DNA of 64,000 nucleotides from Serripes groenlandicus (GCA_031761405.1 JASEVX010000132.1:482692-546691); one strand, 5' to 3'; counted from the stretch's first letter, positions 31,091-43,821 are shown. Program-made: numbers and translations. The notes: generated from the letters alone by a model not told the origin.

Positions 31091-32132
31091 GTCGCCGGGC
31101 AAAAGCCCGCGACTTCTATTTTTAATAGCTTTTCGGAAATCACATGGGAGGGCGGCTTATTATTAGAAAGAAACAAATCTAGATGATTTGAACATATTAC
31201 AATTGTGGTTGTTTACGAACACTAATAAATGACACATCTAAAATGAAATAAATATTCCGATTTTTTAATGTTTGCAGTTTTTTTTATTTCACTCGCATTT
31301 AAGTTTTTTGTCTTATTTACGAAGACGAAAGTGGTCCCTTCAAGACGTGAACCAACACCCCCTAATGCAGACTCTTATGTGTCATCATTGAGGTCAATTT
31401 CGGATTCTCCTTTTAATAGCAATTTTAACTTACTAAATGTTGTTTTCATGTTCAAAGAGATGTCTTGATTTGTGTAGAATTCATTTAATAATGTTAATCC
31501 ATGAATATCTAAAGTAGGAACTGTTTCTAAGCTAAATATAGACCCTATTCTGTTGTGTAGTTTCGTGACCTTTAACATCGATTTTCGCGCATGCGCATTT
31601 CGATATGAAAAAGCGAGTGATATTATTTTATTTTAGACAAGTACAAGACGAATGTTTGACGCAAAGCGTCAAAGAGAAGCCGCAATATTTCGTTGTACAT
31701 GTAGAAATAAGAAAAAAAGAACATTTTTAAATCCACAAACAATAGAACAATTTAAACTGTAGACGGTAATGCTGATATATTTCTCCTTTTGAAGACTTTT
31801 GTTTTCTTCAAATTACCTCCCTTTAAAGCAATACCAGGATATTTACCTTGTGATTCGATTAAGATTGACAAACATTGAAATTATATGAATGAATACTATT
31901 ATTTAAATAAGTAACAACAGCAAAATTAAATTTAAGCCAGATAAATGTGTACACATTTCGTTAATTTTTTATAGATACCCTAATGTATAGGTATGTATAT
32001 AAAATTTATAAGCAAATGTTTTCATTACTACGTTACTAATGTTTGAATAGACTAAGGAAAATCAAGAATACATAAATAAATCAATGCAGTCTTTTCCGGC
32101 GACATTGATGCCTTGCATCAACTTTCTCTTGT
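31091..32132 (+). mobile_element. Element nested inside the family E copy
   Basis: About 1.04 kb. Starts GTCGCCGGGCAAAAGCCCGC (GCGGGC/GCCCGC hairpin) and ends TTGATGCCTTGCATCAA, CTTTCTCTTG-T. The uninterrupted family E sequence in the reverse copy near 52480 reads GCTATAATACAGC, so the insertion left at most a single extra T. Body is unique AT-rich DNA; 31310-31545 shares ~140 bp with 38165-38335. No convincing gene inside. Confidence 0.8.
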
Positions 32133-32256
32133 ACAGCTTGTGAACACAAAAGAGCCTCCATTTACTATCCGATCTTCACCATACATACATGCTCTGGATT
32201 GAAAATGAGCAAAGAACCATACCAGTAGAGCATAGGCCCTCATGGGCCTCTTGTTT
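32133..32256 (+). mobile_element. Family E element, 3' part
   Basis: Resumes with ACAGCTTGTGAACACAAAAG and ends AGGCCCTCATGGGCCT, CTTG-T (3' palindromic hairpin). Confidence 0.85.
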
Positions 32257-32858
32257 ATTTATCTTTTCGTATCTCACAGAAAGATTCGCTTCCATATTGT
32301 AAGCATGAAAGCACATTTCAACACGTGTGTTGGGTGTTGGGCAGTTGGGTGTACAGAAATCAGGTTCTCTGTGGACCCTTAATCTAAGAAAAGTTCACAT
32401 TACTCATATCAATCAATCTGAAGTCTTCAAACATTATATTCCTTCATGTCAGTTTTTAAAAAGTAAACCTATTTCAGTCATTACTGATATGTTGTAAATT
32501 AATGCTTACAGTTTGAAAGAGTCTAAAGAAATTAAGAAAAAGCGTAAGCTGGAAAGAGTTTTACATATTACGATTATTTTTTGAAATTCACAGAAATTAC
32601 CTTTCAGTGAAATTGTTATTTAGTAACATGCAAATATTGGTAACAGTTTCATCTGAGATATGTAAATAATGTTGAGATTCTTAACTGCATAATTTCTTGT
32701 TGGTTTAGGTTACCAATAATTTTGATACTATCAGTAATAGTCTTTGTTTCATGACAAAGATAAAACAGAACTTAAAATTATCCAATCACAGTTGAAAGGG
32801 GTTTTCTTTCAATTTCACAAAGTATTAACGATCATTGTGAGGAAATGTTGTTATTTTT
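32257..32858. other. AT-rich intergenic stretch, nothing recognised
   Basis: No exon, RNA gene or known repeat terminus could be supported here. Confidence 0.4.
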
Positions 32859-34414
32859 TAGCTCACCTATGCATGAAGTGCAAGGTGAGCTATTGAGATC
32901 ACATTTTGTCCGTCGTCCGTCCGTCGTGCGTCGTCAACATTTGAGCTTGTTAACACTCTACAGGCTACATTTTGCATCCAATCTTCATGAAAGTTTATCA
33001 GAACGTTCATCTCCATAAAATCTTGGACAAGTTCGAAAACTGGGCCATATGAGGTCAAAAACTAGGTCACTAGGTCGAATTGAAGGGAAATCTTGTTAAC
33101 ACTCTGGAGGCCACATTTTCAACTTGAGCATGTTGAAACTTTATCAGAATGTTTGTCTTAAAGATATCTAGGTCAAGTTCAAATATGGGTCATATTGGGT
33201 CAGAAACTAGGTCACTAGGCCAAATTGAGGGAAAATCTTGTTAACCCTGTAGAAGCCGCATATTTTGCTTCAGCGGCTTGAAATTTGGTCAGAATGTTGA
33301 GCTGAATGATATTTTGGCCAAGTTCGAATATGGGTCATGCCAGGTCAAAAACTAGGTCACTTCAGAACGTTGAGCTGAATGATATCTAGGCCAAGTTTGA
33401 ATATGGGTCATGCTGGGTCAAAAACTAGGTCACTAGGCTAAATTGAAGGAAAATCTTGTTAACACTTTGGATGCCGCATTTTTTGCTTCAGCAGCTTGAA
33501 ATTTTGTCAGAATGTTTGTCATAAAGATATCTAGGTCAAGTTTAAATATGGGTCATATTGGATTAGAAACTAGGTCACAAGGCCAAATTAAGGGAAAATC
33601 TTGTTAACTCTGTAGAAGCCGCATATTTTGCTTCAGCGGCTTGAAATTTGGTCAGAATGTTGAGCTGAATGATATTTTGGCCAAGTTCGAATATGGGTCA
33701 TGCCAGGTCAAAAACTAGGTCACTAGGTCAAATTGAAGAAAAATCTTGTTAACACTTTGGATGCCGCATTTTTTGCTTCAGCAGCTTGAAATTTGGTCAG
33801 AATGTTTGTCTAAATGATATCTAGGCCAAGTTCGGATATGGGTCATGCTGGGTTAATAACTAGGTCACTAGGCCAAATTGAAGGGTAATCTTGTTAACAC
33901 TCTGGATACTGCATTTTTAATTTCAGCATGATGAAACTTTATCAGAATGTTTTTCTTGGTGATATGTAGGCCAAGTTCGAATATGGGTTATGCTGGGTCA
34001 AAAACTAGGTCACTAGATCAAATTGAAGGAAAATCTTGTGAACACTTTGGATGCCACATTTTTTGCTTCAGCAGCTTGAAATTTGGTCAGAATCTTTGTC
34101 TGAATTATATCTAGGTCAAGTTCGATTATGGGTCATATTTGATCAGAAACTATGTCAATAAAGGAAAATATTGTTCAAACTCCGGAGGCCGCATTTTTAC
34201 TTTGAGCAAGTTGAAACGTCAGAATGTTGTCTTGATGATATCTTGTCCATGTTGGAATATGGGTCATATCAGGTAAAAAAAATATAGATCACTAGGCCAA
34301 ATGAAGGAAAATATTGTTAACACTGTGGAGGTTGCATTCAGAATTATTGTCTTCATGTGTTTTGCAATGCAGTACATTGTGTAATTAAGGTGAGCGATCC
34401 AGGGCCCTCTTGTT
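32857..34414 (+). mobile_element. Family D termini with nuclear-receptor-like core units
   Basis: TTTAGCTCACCTATGCATG start, CGTCGTCCGTCCGTCG microsatellite, nine to ten ~150-165 bp units (TTGTTAACACTCTGGAGGCC, ATATGGGTCAT, AAACTAGGTCACTAGG). End AGGTGAGCGATCCAGGGCC, CTCTTG-T with a shortened hairpin. The core differs completely from the CGCCAGGGGGCG core carried by the same termini elsewhere. Confidence 0.85.
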
Positions 34415-34440
34415 GGTCTCCAGCATTGGATGAATAATTA

Positions 34441-34620
34441 ATGAACATGTACTATGGCCCTTCAACAAATGGAAAATGGAACATTGCAAACAATGGACAT
34501 TTATGGTACACAGGGAATATGCCTTATGATACTCTAAACATGTGTCCCGACATGGCTTGGAATAATCTGAATGGAATGGTTATGGACATGGCGGTAGCGT
34601 GCTGTTTTCCAACCTTATGT
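34441..34620 (+). other. Possible upstream exon region, weak
   Basis: A 60-codon open frame rich in Asn, Met and Gly (NMYYGPSTNGKWNIANNGHL) just before the exon at 34834. It ends in TAA before any clear donor, and no compatible splice site was found. It may be a first coding exon spliced at a weak GT near 34600, or chance. Confidence 0.25.
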
Positions 34621-34833
34621 TAAGTAAAACCTTGTGTGATACCTGTGAGCTTCTTAATTAAAGCCTGACTAACCATGCCAATACCCGCATTTACAAATAC
34701 GTCAAATGAAATATAATCATTTTAAGTGTAATTATTTGATACTTGATTACTTGTAGTTGTAAACTTGTAAGTATGACTTTTGTATTGTTTGTGTGTGTGT
34801 GTAAATATACAAAAAATTAATATGTTTTTCCAG

Positions 34834-34920
34834 CCACCCATATACAGGAGGATCTCTTGCCACGTTGAAAAACCTTCCAGAGGATAGTGACCTGAATACT
34901 ATTTTTGATGAGTATATGGG
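34834..34920 (+). CDS. Unrecognised gene, exon A
   Basis: Bounded by TTTTTCCAG and GTAAGAA, both strong. The frame that stays open reads HPYTGGSLATLKNLPEDSDL then NTIFDEYMG, ending in phase 2. The mixture of charged and small residues looks coding. Exons at 36869 and 43266 continue in compatible phase. I do not recognise the protein. Upstream exons may lie at 34441 or in intron sequence I could not parse. Confidence 0.6.
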
Positions 34921-36868
34921 GTAAGAATTTAATACCTAATGTACAACATTGTCATTGAGATAAATTTTAAATTGTCTCTATCCCACAAAATTATATAAAG
35001 TTTATTCACATTTGTATCTCCTTTACACTAATTAGTTTTCATTCCTTTTGCACGTTGTGCTATTACATACTAAAGAAATTTGCTTTTTCTTGTGTTCGCC
35101 CACATTCAAGCATGGCCAAAACTCGGGCACTCTCTTCGGAATTTAGCTTCGCCATTATCAGAAATTGGATAACTGTCAGAAAATCTCTGAAAATATGGTT
35201 GTGTTTATTTACACATATACCAGTGTAAAATTCAATCTATAAAACCACATGGTTGACACGCACAGGCTGCACAAGCAATTCGTGAGCAGTTACACAAATG
35301 TAATACTGGGCTGAATAAAATCATACAAGTTTAGGTATATCGGTCATATTGGTCAGAGTACATGTACATTTCTGACATTGCAACTCAAATTTAAACTTTG
35401 TAACAAAATTAACGCCAACTTTCGATGAGGCGTTTCTTTATATCGTCAGTAATGTAACATTATTGAACCGAGGTGAACCAGTGTTTTCAAAAGTAAACTG
35501 TTTAAAAGAGTCAGCGCTCACGTTAATGGACGTATTGGGCATTTTTACGCCCGAAAAGCATTACTGTACGCCCAAAATTGATAAGGGAGACGTCAAAGTA
35601 CGTCCAGAAATTAAGGGTATACGCCGGCAATCAAAACACAGGGCGTATTCTTCCAGTTGAAATCGTGTGTAATTATTCTGCAATCATTGTCTATTGTGTT
35701 TGATAAAGTGTCAATGATGGACAGTGGAAGTTATCAATTGGTAGATTTAAGCCAATCACTATCGAGAATCCGTACCCCTACCAACTCCAGATTTGACACT
35801 CGATAACGACTTCACACCAATCAATACAATTTTTTCATTTCAAGCAGCAGAGGGGAGAACAATTTCAATAACCAATTTGATAACAAACCAGGATATGATT
35901 AAAGAATGTCCCTATATTAATTTAACTGTTTAAAGATTATGTTTTTGTTTACACGAATCCATAGGAATCTTTTTTCAATTGCCAATTTTGTTTCTTTTGG
36001 CCATATAGATCAAATTCAGAGCCATCTATAAAAAAAAGACTTGCCTATACAACTAAATAACATTTTTGGCCATTTTAGTTAATTTCTTTTTAGAAGATAA
36101 GAAATATTGAAGACGAAAGGAGAAAATAAATATTGTAATGGGTTTTCGTGCATTTTTCTACTTTCTGAAAATCGGAAATGTCATTTAAGAAAGTATTACT
36201 TGTTCTTATTTGTTTTAAAATGTTATCATTGTAAGAGTTTAGTATGTGTTTCGTTAATACAACTCACTGCAGAATAGTTGATATACTGGTGTTTAAAATA
36301 AAAGCACTGCAGACAGTCTCAATAGTAGAAATCATTCCTTTTTCCACAATGCATGTGGTTTGAGAACATTGAATCTAATGAATCATGGCCAAGCAAATCT
36401 TTTTGATAAATTTTATGCTAGATAGATCATGACATGTGACAAGAAGATAGCATAATCAGTACCGAGCATAAGGCATCGCATAAAACATCTACTGGTTTAA
36501 AAGTGTAATGAAAGAAACTGAAACAGTAACATTATTTACAAAGGAGCAATATAAGCTTTTTGTAACTATTTGCTTCTTTTCTGAGAATGTTTTTAAAAAA
36601 TAAAACAAAGGGAAACAAGTGCAAGATGTGGAAAAGCCAAAGCAGCACCTGGGATTTCCAAGATTATGACCAGGACTTCCAAAATTCAGACCAAGGAAGT
36701 CAGCTAGGACTTCCTGTTTCAGAAAGTTATAAGATATTGTTGCAAAAGTAGATAATGCTTATTTTGAGCAAATGTGTCAAAATGTATCTTCAAGTGGAAA
36801 AGGGAAGACTATTCTAAACTTGCCTTTCCTGGAGCAATACTCATAATATGACTTTCATTGTAGAAGAG
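34921..36868. other. Intron of the unrecognised gene
   Basis: AT-rich with no recognisable repeat terminus. The frame at 35463-35660 has no flanking splice signals or conserved look. Near 36360 and 36750 there are faint echoes of the MITE family. Confidence 0.45.
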
Positions 36869-36981
36869 GCTGAATAACATGTTGAAGGAATTGGAGGAGG
36901 AGGAGAAGGCATCCATTGTGCGTCTAGCAGATGCCAGTATCGCCTCCCCATTTACGTCGAAACTATCCACCATTCTATGTG
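36869..36981 (+). CDS. Unrecognised gene, exon B
   Basis: Reads [20 protein letters not shown] then [17 protein letters not shown], ending in phase 1 before GTAAGAA. A short Leu/Glu-rich stretch (first ~15 residues) could form an amphipathic helix or coiled coil. Three AGs lie close together (36863, 36866, 36868). Only the last, giving start 36869, joins exon A without an immediate stop, which is why it was chosen. Confidence 0.62.
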
Positions 36982-37224
36982 GTAAGAAGTTATTGAAAAC
37001 CTTTGAGATAATAAACAGATATTGGCTCTGTTGTTTTGTGGTGTTTAGAAAAGGCATGAATCCATAATAAGATCATCTATGTTTAAATTATTGCATCTCC
37101 TACATTTGGGAATGGCTGTAGGAATGCATGAATCCATATAAAGATCATCTGTGTTTAAATTATCGTCATCTCCAACATGCCCTCATGGTATCTCTCAGTA
37201 CAAGCCTTTTAACCATTTCCTTCA

Positions 37225-37987
37225 TTAGCTCACCTGAGCACGAAGTGCTCAAGGTGAGTTATTGTGATCGCCTTTTGTCCGGCTTCCCTCAACATCTTTT
37301 CCTCAGTAACTAGTGGGTCAAATGAGATGAAACTTCACAGAAGCATCCTCTCAATGACCTCACCAGAATTCCTTAAAATTGTTGGAGTCCATGCAGAATT
37401 CTGGTTTCCATGGCAACGAAACGATAAAACCTTTAAAATACTTCTTCTCTCAAACTGGTTGGCTGATTTTATAAAAATTTGTACAAATGTTCCTTGGATG
37501 ACCCTCTATCAGATTCCTTCAAGCCATGTTGATTGGTCGAAAAACATGGCCGCCAGGGGGCGGGGCTATTTTGCTTTATATGGCTATAGCGAAAACTTAA
37601 AAAATCTCCCCCTCCGAAAGTGTAAGGCCGATTTTCAAATAATTTTGTAGAAATGTTATAATTTTGTAGAAATGTTTCTTTAAGTGACCCACTATCAGAT
37701 TCCTTCAAACCATGTTGATTGTTCTAAAAAAATATGGCCTTCAGAGGGCTGGGCTATTTTGCCTTATATGGCTAAAGTGAAAACTTAAAAGTTGTTCTCC
37801 TCCTAAAGTGTCAGGACGATTTTCAATTAATTTTATAGAAATGTTCCTAGGGTGACCCCTCTATCAGATCCCTTCAAGCCATGTTGATTGGTCGAAAACT
37901 ATGGCCACCAGGGGGCGGGCTTATATAGCTAAAGTGAAGGGAAAAAAATCAGACGAGCGATCCAGGGCCATCATGGCCCTCTTGTTT
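37225..37987 (+). mobile_element. Family D element, short
   Basis: TTAGCTCACCTGAGCACGAA start, three ~165 bp units including CATGGCCGCCAGGGGGCGGG at about 37546, end GGGCCATCATGGCCC, CTCTTG-T. Confidence 0.85.
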
Positions 37988-38340
37988 TGTTTTATTTACG
38001 AAGACAAAACAGTCCCTATTAGCTAGACAGATATACTTTATTTTACACTATATACTACATGTAATCAAAATGCGATAACTACAAACCTTTATGTCGCATA
38101 GTCTAATTTGTTTACATACGCGCACCTGCTTGCAGCAGACTGAACATTATGTGTAAATATCGAGATGAAAATGACGTCGTATATTCTCCTTTTAATGGCA
38201 ATTTTAACTTACTGAATGTTATTTTCATGTTCAAAGAGATGTCTTGATTTGTGAAGAAGGCATTTTTAATGTTTATCCATGTACATGTATTTCTAAAATA
38301 TGAACTGTTTCTAAGCTAAAACTGTTGATCGCCTGACTTG
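37988..38340 (+). repeat. Dispersed repeat shared with 31300-31550
   Basis: TTTATTTACGAAGAC and a ~140 bp stretch from TCTCCTTTTAATGGCAATTT to ACTGTTTCTAAGCTAAA occur in both places. Likely remains of the element nested at 31091. Confidence 0.65.
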
Positions 38341-39050
38341 CGAATTCCAACTGCGTAGATCAATCTCCTTTGCAGAAAGCCGCTCTTTACACTCACTTAC
38401 AAATAGTAAATCATAGGTGATTTAAAATGTTTATTTGGTTCGAAACAAATGAAGAAAAGAACAAACCGAGATAAAACTGGTTTTAATAGAAAAATTACAT
38501 TGAAAGAACACTCTCTGCCTATAAAGAGAGTTTCAAGAACAACACCTCTGCGAATAAGGAAGAATCGGGTCTTTCGTACAAAATTATTTCGTCCTTGACA
38601 ATTTTAAATGTGTCATTTAATTCCCTAAAGGCATATTGCTTCCTATCTGCATATTGTTATGCATCATTGACACAAGGGCGCTCATCATAATATAATTTTA
38701 AAACCTGAGTAGTTTGTTATTTTCATTATAATCAAAGCGCTGAAAGCGCTGGTGGTATAGGGGCATATGTAAGTTGAAAATATATGGCATAGATAATATA
38801 GACAAACATTGTTGAAACAATGACCTTTAAACAAACCAAACCAAAAATGTGCGAAGCACACAGATTGCCTGCCTATACAATACAAATACCTAATTTATCA
38901 AAGTTTCACCCTTTTCTTGTAGAAACAAAATAAAAAGATTGACAAAAAACAGAGCAGCGACCCTTAATTAAAATATTTCCAGTTCAGAAATCACTAAAGA
39001 TTCACAATGTATATTGTAATCATGCTGATAAATGAAAGACAATCGAAAGC
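38341..39050. other. Intronic sequence, nothing recognised
   Basis: AT-rich. AAAGCGCTGAAAGCGCT and TGTGCGAAGCACACA are small inverted repeats that may mark another decayed hairpin-ended element. No exon is supported. Confidence 0.4.
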
Positions 39051-39765
39051 ATGCTAGAGTTATGTTTCTTTTGCACTGCACATCTGTAGCTCTGAGTTTC
39101 CTATACAACAAGTCTTAAATTGATACATTGGACATCTATTGAGACAATAACCGAAGAAATGAAAAATGAGTTTTACACCTAAAAAAACCAGATCAGATTT
39201 GTGTTCAAAATATTGTATCGATCTCTTAATCCCAATGTATACGTGTGACGACTTTGAAATGGATCCGCGAAACAGAAACAAAGTTTTGACCCATTAATGC
39301 AAACCGTAACGGACAGACGGACGGATGGATGATCACAAAGACAGACATACAGTCAGTCGCTCTGAACAACGCTTGGGAAACACTCATTAACGAAACAAGG
39401 GCATGTGTTTTTCATGTGAAAGTCATATAATAAGTGAGAACATGAAAAGACAAAAATATACACACTCCAAACGCAGCATGCTAAAGTTATGGTAATGGTG
39501 CACTGCAAATGTGTAGGTCATAAGTTACCTACAAACCAAGTTTGGAAATGGATACAATGGAAATTAATTGAGACAATACTAAGATAAGCAGACCAGAGTT
39601 ATGTACCTAGTATTTTGCCGTTCTCCTGATCACACGGTATAAGTGTGACCACTTTTAAATAAATCTGCCATACAGAAACAACGTTTTGACCAATACATGC
39701 ACTCCATGACGGACGGACGAATGCACATTCAGGCAGACAGCCGGCCGGACACCGGATTATACATC
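39051..39765 (-). repeat. Two tandem copies of a core unit with ACGG microsatellite
   Basis: GTTTTGACC(C/A)ATTAATGCA-like words followed by ACGGACAGACGGACGGA (39308) and GACGGACGGACGAATG (39710), with similar bodies about 400 bp apart. The strand opposite matches the CCGT microsatellites of the hairpin-ended elements. Confidence 0.55.
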
Positions 39766-40127
39766 AAAGCTTTACAGACAGAGACAACTTATAAAGTATT
39801 GATTACAGAAGACTGGTTCGATGCGTCAAAACACGTCTGTGCTTAGGAACGCTTAGATTATGGTATTTGTAAAGTATTTGCAAATAAATTGTATCTCCGA
39901 AATGGGACCGTACAAGGTTAATTTACAAAAACCTATTTAGACTATACTTCTAGTTTATTTGTCAACAGATACGTCTAGGACTAGATTACACGTTGACGAA
40001 CGTTGAATCTTCAATTAGCGCAAATGCATATACATTATAATTTTAGTCCCAAAATCGGTAGAAGCATCTCAATTATAAAATAAATAATGACCTTGCGGTT
40101 ATAACTCGTGTGTATGTTGACATTTTT

Positions 40128-40348
40128 GGCCAACTTTCTTTCCGACGTTTGACAAAAGACAATGCGACATGCGTCATACGTCTTTCACAAATGGGCTAAG
40201 TCTATGTGAAAAAGAACCCAGTTGGTTGGGAAGACTGTTGTGTGGAGTACTGGTGTGAGAAAACCAGGAAACATATTTGTAGATGAACTGGCCACCGTGA
40301 TATAACGTAGAAAATGTTAAAAACGGCGTTAAACCACAATCAATCAGT
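40128..40348 (+). mobile_element. SINE, 5'-truncated
   Basis: CCAACTTTCTTTCCGACGTT through GGAGTACTGGTGTGAGAAAA to AACGGCGTTAAACCACAATC. The tRNA head is missing. Confidence 0.8.
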
Positions 40349-41670
40349 GTTGAAATCTTATCTCTAATTTGTAGATTTAATTCCTATGTCCTAGTTGGGT
40401 CGACATACAGCGACACGTGAGAATATTCAACACAACACGCGACCTGTTAGTACCATTCTTTCATGGCATGTATACACAGTAGGACCTCTCTCTTTGGACG
40501 GATTATGTTATAACAAGTCCTTACCCTTGACCACGTAGACTAAATATACAACAAACAACATTTAACTTAGCCTGAAAGTATTATTTTGAATAGTAATTAA
40601 AACATTGTGGAAAAAGACAAACTTGCTGATTATCATTTATCTGTTAAGGTTAGTCAAATGTGTCTTAAAGGGGCAAAGGTTAAAATAATAACTGTAGACA
40701 AATATTTTCGTTATCTAGGTTATAGAAAAAAATTGATTCATGTTTCAAAGCATTGTTTGGAAAGGAGAAATTGCTCATTGTCAGCAGTTGCTCCATAGGC
40801 AAATATACTTTCAACATTCGTATGTAACTAAGTTGCTATAACGGAAACGGTTCAATCCTTTCCCGTTTAAAGTCGTTTTTTGACGCATGTGCAGCAGACG
40901 GCTGCAGAATGGTTATTCGTGACCCATTTCCTCTTTTTCCACAAAGCTATGTAGAAACTATATATTTTTCGTTTTGATGTAAGGCGATATTGCTCGTTAT
41001 CATTAATCTCTAGCATGTTATTCAAAATGTGTCCGGAAAGGAAAAGAAAGGAGTAAAAGAATGTCCACAGTAAAACGTTTAAATATGAAAAGAATTAATT
41101 TGAAACGTGTTTGAAAGCATTGTGTGAAAAGGAGAAATTGTTCATTGTCAGCAATAGCTCCATTTTCAACAATATTTCAATATTCGAACTGTTATATTAT
41201 GACGGAAAGGGTTCCGCTTCTATGGGGAGGATGTAACCATTTCCCGCTTACAGACGCATGTGCAGCAGACGACAATCGGAAACATTCTGACAAAAGGAGA
41301 AATTGCTTATCGTAGGCAATTTCTACTTTTGCCACAATGGTTTCAACTCCTTTCAATAATTTTATTTACAGTGATTTGCACATTTCTCTATGTAAGTCGA
41401 CTTTTGTAAACTAATGGGGTCACAGCACGGTCGACGTTACCTTACACCACTGACATTAAGGTCAATCATAGTTCAGAGTGTGTTTCACTCGTTTGAACTA
41501 TTTTGTATCCGATGATTAATAAATGCAAGCGGATGGTTTTTCGTGATTCGGTCGAACCAATGAAATCTTTGAAAAAGCAGATTATAACCAATCAAAACTC
41601 GATGTTGGTGTAGGTATACACATGTGGACTGCGGTTGCAGCTTTAATCCGACTTTTCGAAATCAGCATGA
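40349..41670. other. Intronic stretch with decayed MITE relics
   Basis: Repeated AAAGGAGAAATTGCTCATTG and GCAGCAGACGGC/GCAGCAGACGAC words (40755, 40892, 41130, 41262) mark old MITE family members without clean ends. No exon is supported. Confidence 0.5.
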
Positions 41671-41671
41671 G

Positions 41672-41946
41672 TATGGGATAGGCGCAAAACGCCCCTATCC
41701 CAAAAAAGGAAGGAAAGAATTAAAATAAATTAACATGTAGTAGGGCTCAGTTTCATTGTTTATGATCATTCACTTCGTTAACAAAACAATGCAAGTTATG
41801 ATACATTTTCACTTGACCCCACTCCTGATGTTCCAATATGTCCCTCAGTTGATAACTGTTTATTCAACTACTATAATGTTAGTGTTATACATAACTGCAC
41901 TATGGATATCTTGCGACATTGATGCGTTGCATCAACTTTCTCTTGT
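41672..41946 (+). mobile_element. Small hairpin-ended T-flanked element
   Basis: 5' hairpin GGGATAGG...CCTATCCC near the start, 3' hairpin TTGATGCGTTGCATCAA followed by CTTTCTCTTG-T, the same 3' end as the element nested at 31091. About 275 bp, non-coding. Confidence 0.7.
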
Positions 41947-43265
41947 TATTTTCTTTTAATTTAGTTTGTATTATGTTAATAGGTATGATCACTAGTTAAA
42001 GATAGTTCTATCAGACAATGCCTATTATCACTTGACAAAGCCCTTATGGGGAGCATCATTCGGTTCCACCGATTCCTTGTTTATTTTAGAATATAGTTGA
42101 TAAAATTGTTTGTCATGAAAAATATCTCCTTTTGTCACAATATTTCCAAAAGTTGCTGATGCATATGTGTCAAAATTTGTCTGCATGTGACAAAGACTTA
42201 ATATGTATAGAGTTATCTTTTACAGCTGCTGCATTGTCATTTTTCAATTTTGATTTAAAAAGATTTCAATGAACAGAACTTATGCAATTTATTTATGCCT
42301 TTGATTTAAATCCTTTTTACATACATGAATTAACTTTTGATTTAAATAAGAGAATTTCTTAAAATAAAGTTGTTCATTATCTTTTAAGATTTTAAATCTT
42401 ATATAATATTTTTAGAGAACGATTTTAATTAATGTGGCTTAATCAAACACAATTCATAAATGTATTAGCTCTGCTCAAGAAAAACCAACCAAATTGACAT
42501 ATACTTCCAATGATGATCAAGATGAGTCTGAACATCCATACTGTTTTAGCTGGATCTTCACTGTCAGCCAATGTATCATAAAAGCTTCCAGTAAATTTCT
42601 ATCTGTCGGACAGTGTAATAATCTGATCATTTTAACATTTAGCCAGGATGTGCAGATGGATCTTTTATCAATACTTGTCACAAATACATACTGGTTGTTT
42701 TTTTCCTGGAGCAGGGTTCATATCTTCTGATCTTGAGCTTTGTGTTAATATGGATATTATCCCAAATCTGCAGCAGACCACTTTGAAAAACATCAGGGTG
42801 GAAATATGAAAACTCTCTATAAATAAAAGTGTAATTAATGAACAGTGTTCATTGAGGCAAAAATTAGAAAATTGTAATCTGCTGCAGATGAATCAAAATG
42901 CATTTGCAAGTCGAAAAGGGTTAACCTGAATCCGACCTTTGTTATTCGAACATTTCTAGTATCTTCATCAAATTAGATTGGATGATTTTTTAAAAGACAT
43001 GATTACAGTCCAACCCGTGTTTAAAGATCATCTATCGGAAAAGACAATCTAGTCTTTGTTCAAAATGGGTTTTTATTGCAGGGTCATTTATACAGAAAAA
43101 GTAAAAGTATGGTCACTTTAGACAGGGAATTGCTATTCCAAGGTGGTCTTTAGCACAGGTTCGACTGTATCTATAACAATTTGAACAAATGTCAGGATAA
43201 GGTCAAAGTTGTCTAGTAATACATGTACTCCCTTTTTACATGAAGTCATCTTTGTTATATTTCAG
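41947..43265. other. Intron of the unrecognised gene, mostly unique AT-rich
   Basis: Contains a MITE relic (about 42760-42930, CTGCAGCAGACC and AATCTGCTGCAGATG) and the dispersed repeat at 43010-43172. The frame at 42494-42730 has no splice signals that fit its neighbours. Confidence 0.45.
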
Positions 43266-43489
43266 CACTCCAATGTGATCCCCCACTTCAAAGTAAGCGC
43301 AGAACCCCAGGGCCACCTACAACATTGAGTAATGGATTTCATCAGAATGGATCTGCTCACAATGACTTTGCCTTGCTAGGTAATCAGGATAAATTTACGG
43401 AAAACTTGAAGTACAAAGTTCGCCCAGCCCAACAATCAAGAGATATTTCCCCACCAAAACAGATGAAGCTGCAAAAGTTATTTCTTTGA
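43266..43489 (+). CDS. Unrecognised gene, terminal exon C with stop
   Basis: After acceptor ATATTTCAG the exon begins in phase 1, matching exon B, and runs 74 codons to TGA at 43487-43489. It reads LQCDPPLQSKRRTPGPPTTL, then SNGFHQNGSAHNDFALLGNQ, and ends QMKLQKLFL. Low hydrophobicity and many Pro, Ser, Gln and Asn suggest a disordered, possibly basic C-terminal tail. A GTAATC inside (43380) could be a donor, but the frame stays open beyond it. No family was recognised. Confidence 0.6.
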
Positions 43490-43821
43490 ATTTAAACGTT
43501 TGAATGGGACAGATCAAGAGAGGCCACACCTCTTGTTTTTGTGTTGCTTGCCTTGGAAGGGATCACTTTTACGTTATTTGTCAATCATGCTTCACTTACT
43601 GACACATTGGCAGTGGACATAATGTATTCGTCCAAACAATCTTGCATCTCACAAACCTGGCTTCAAAACTATAAAAGTTTCATCTACGCTCATAATTCGT
43701 GCTCAAGTTTTTGAAGCAAATTTACTCTTGAAATTTACTAATCAAATGTCTTATTTGGAGCACAGAGAATGTTTTATAGTTTGGGGCCTGATTAGAATCT
43801 CTACCTTTCATGTATAATTTC

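Noticed and set aside
35463..35660. Possible 65-residue gene
   Set aside because: No splice signals, no recognisable domain and no context. Treated as a chance frame in an intron.
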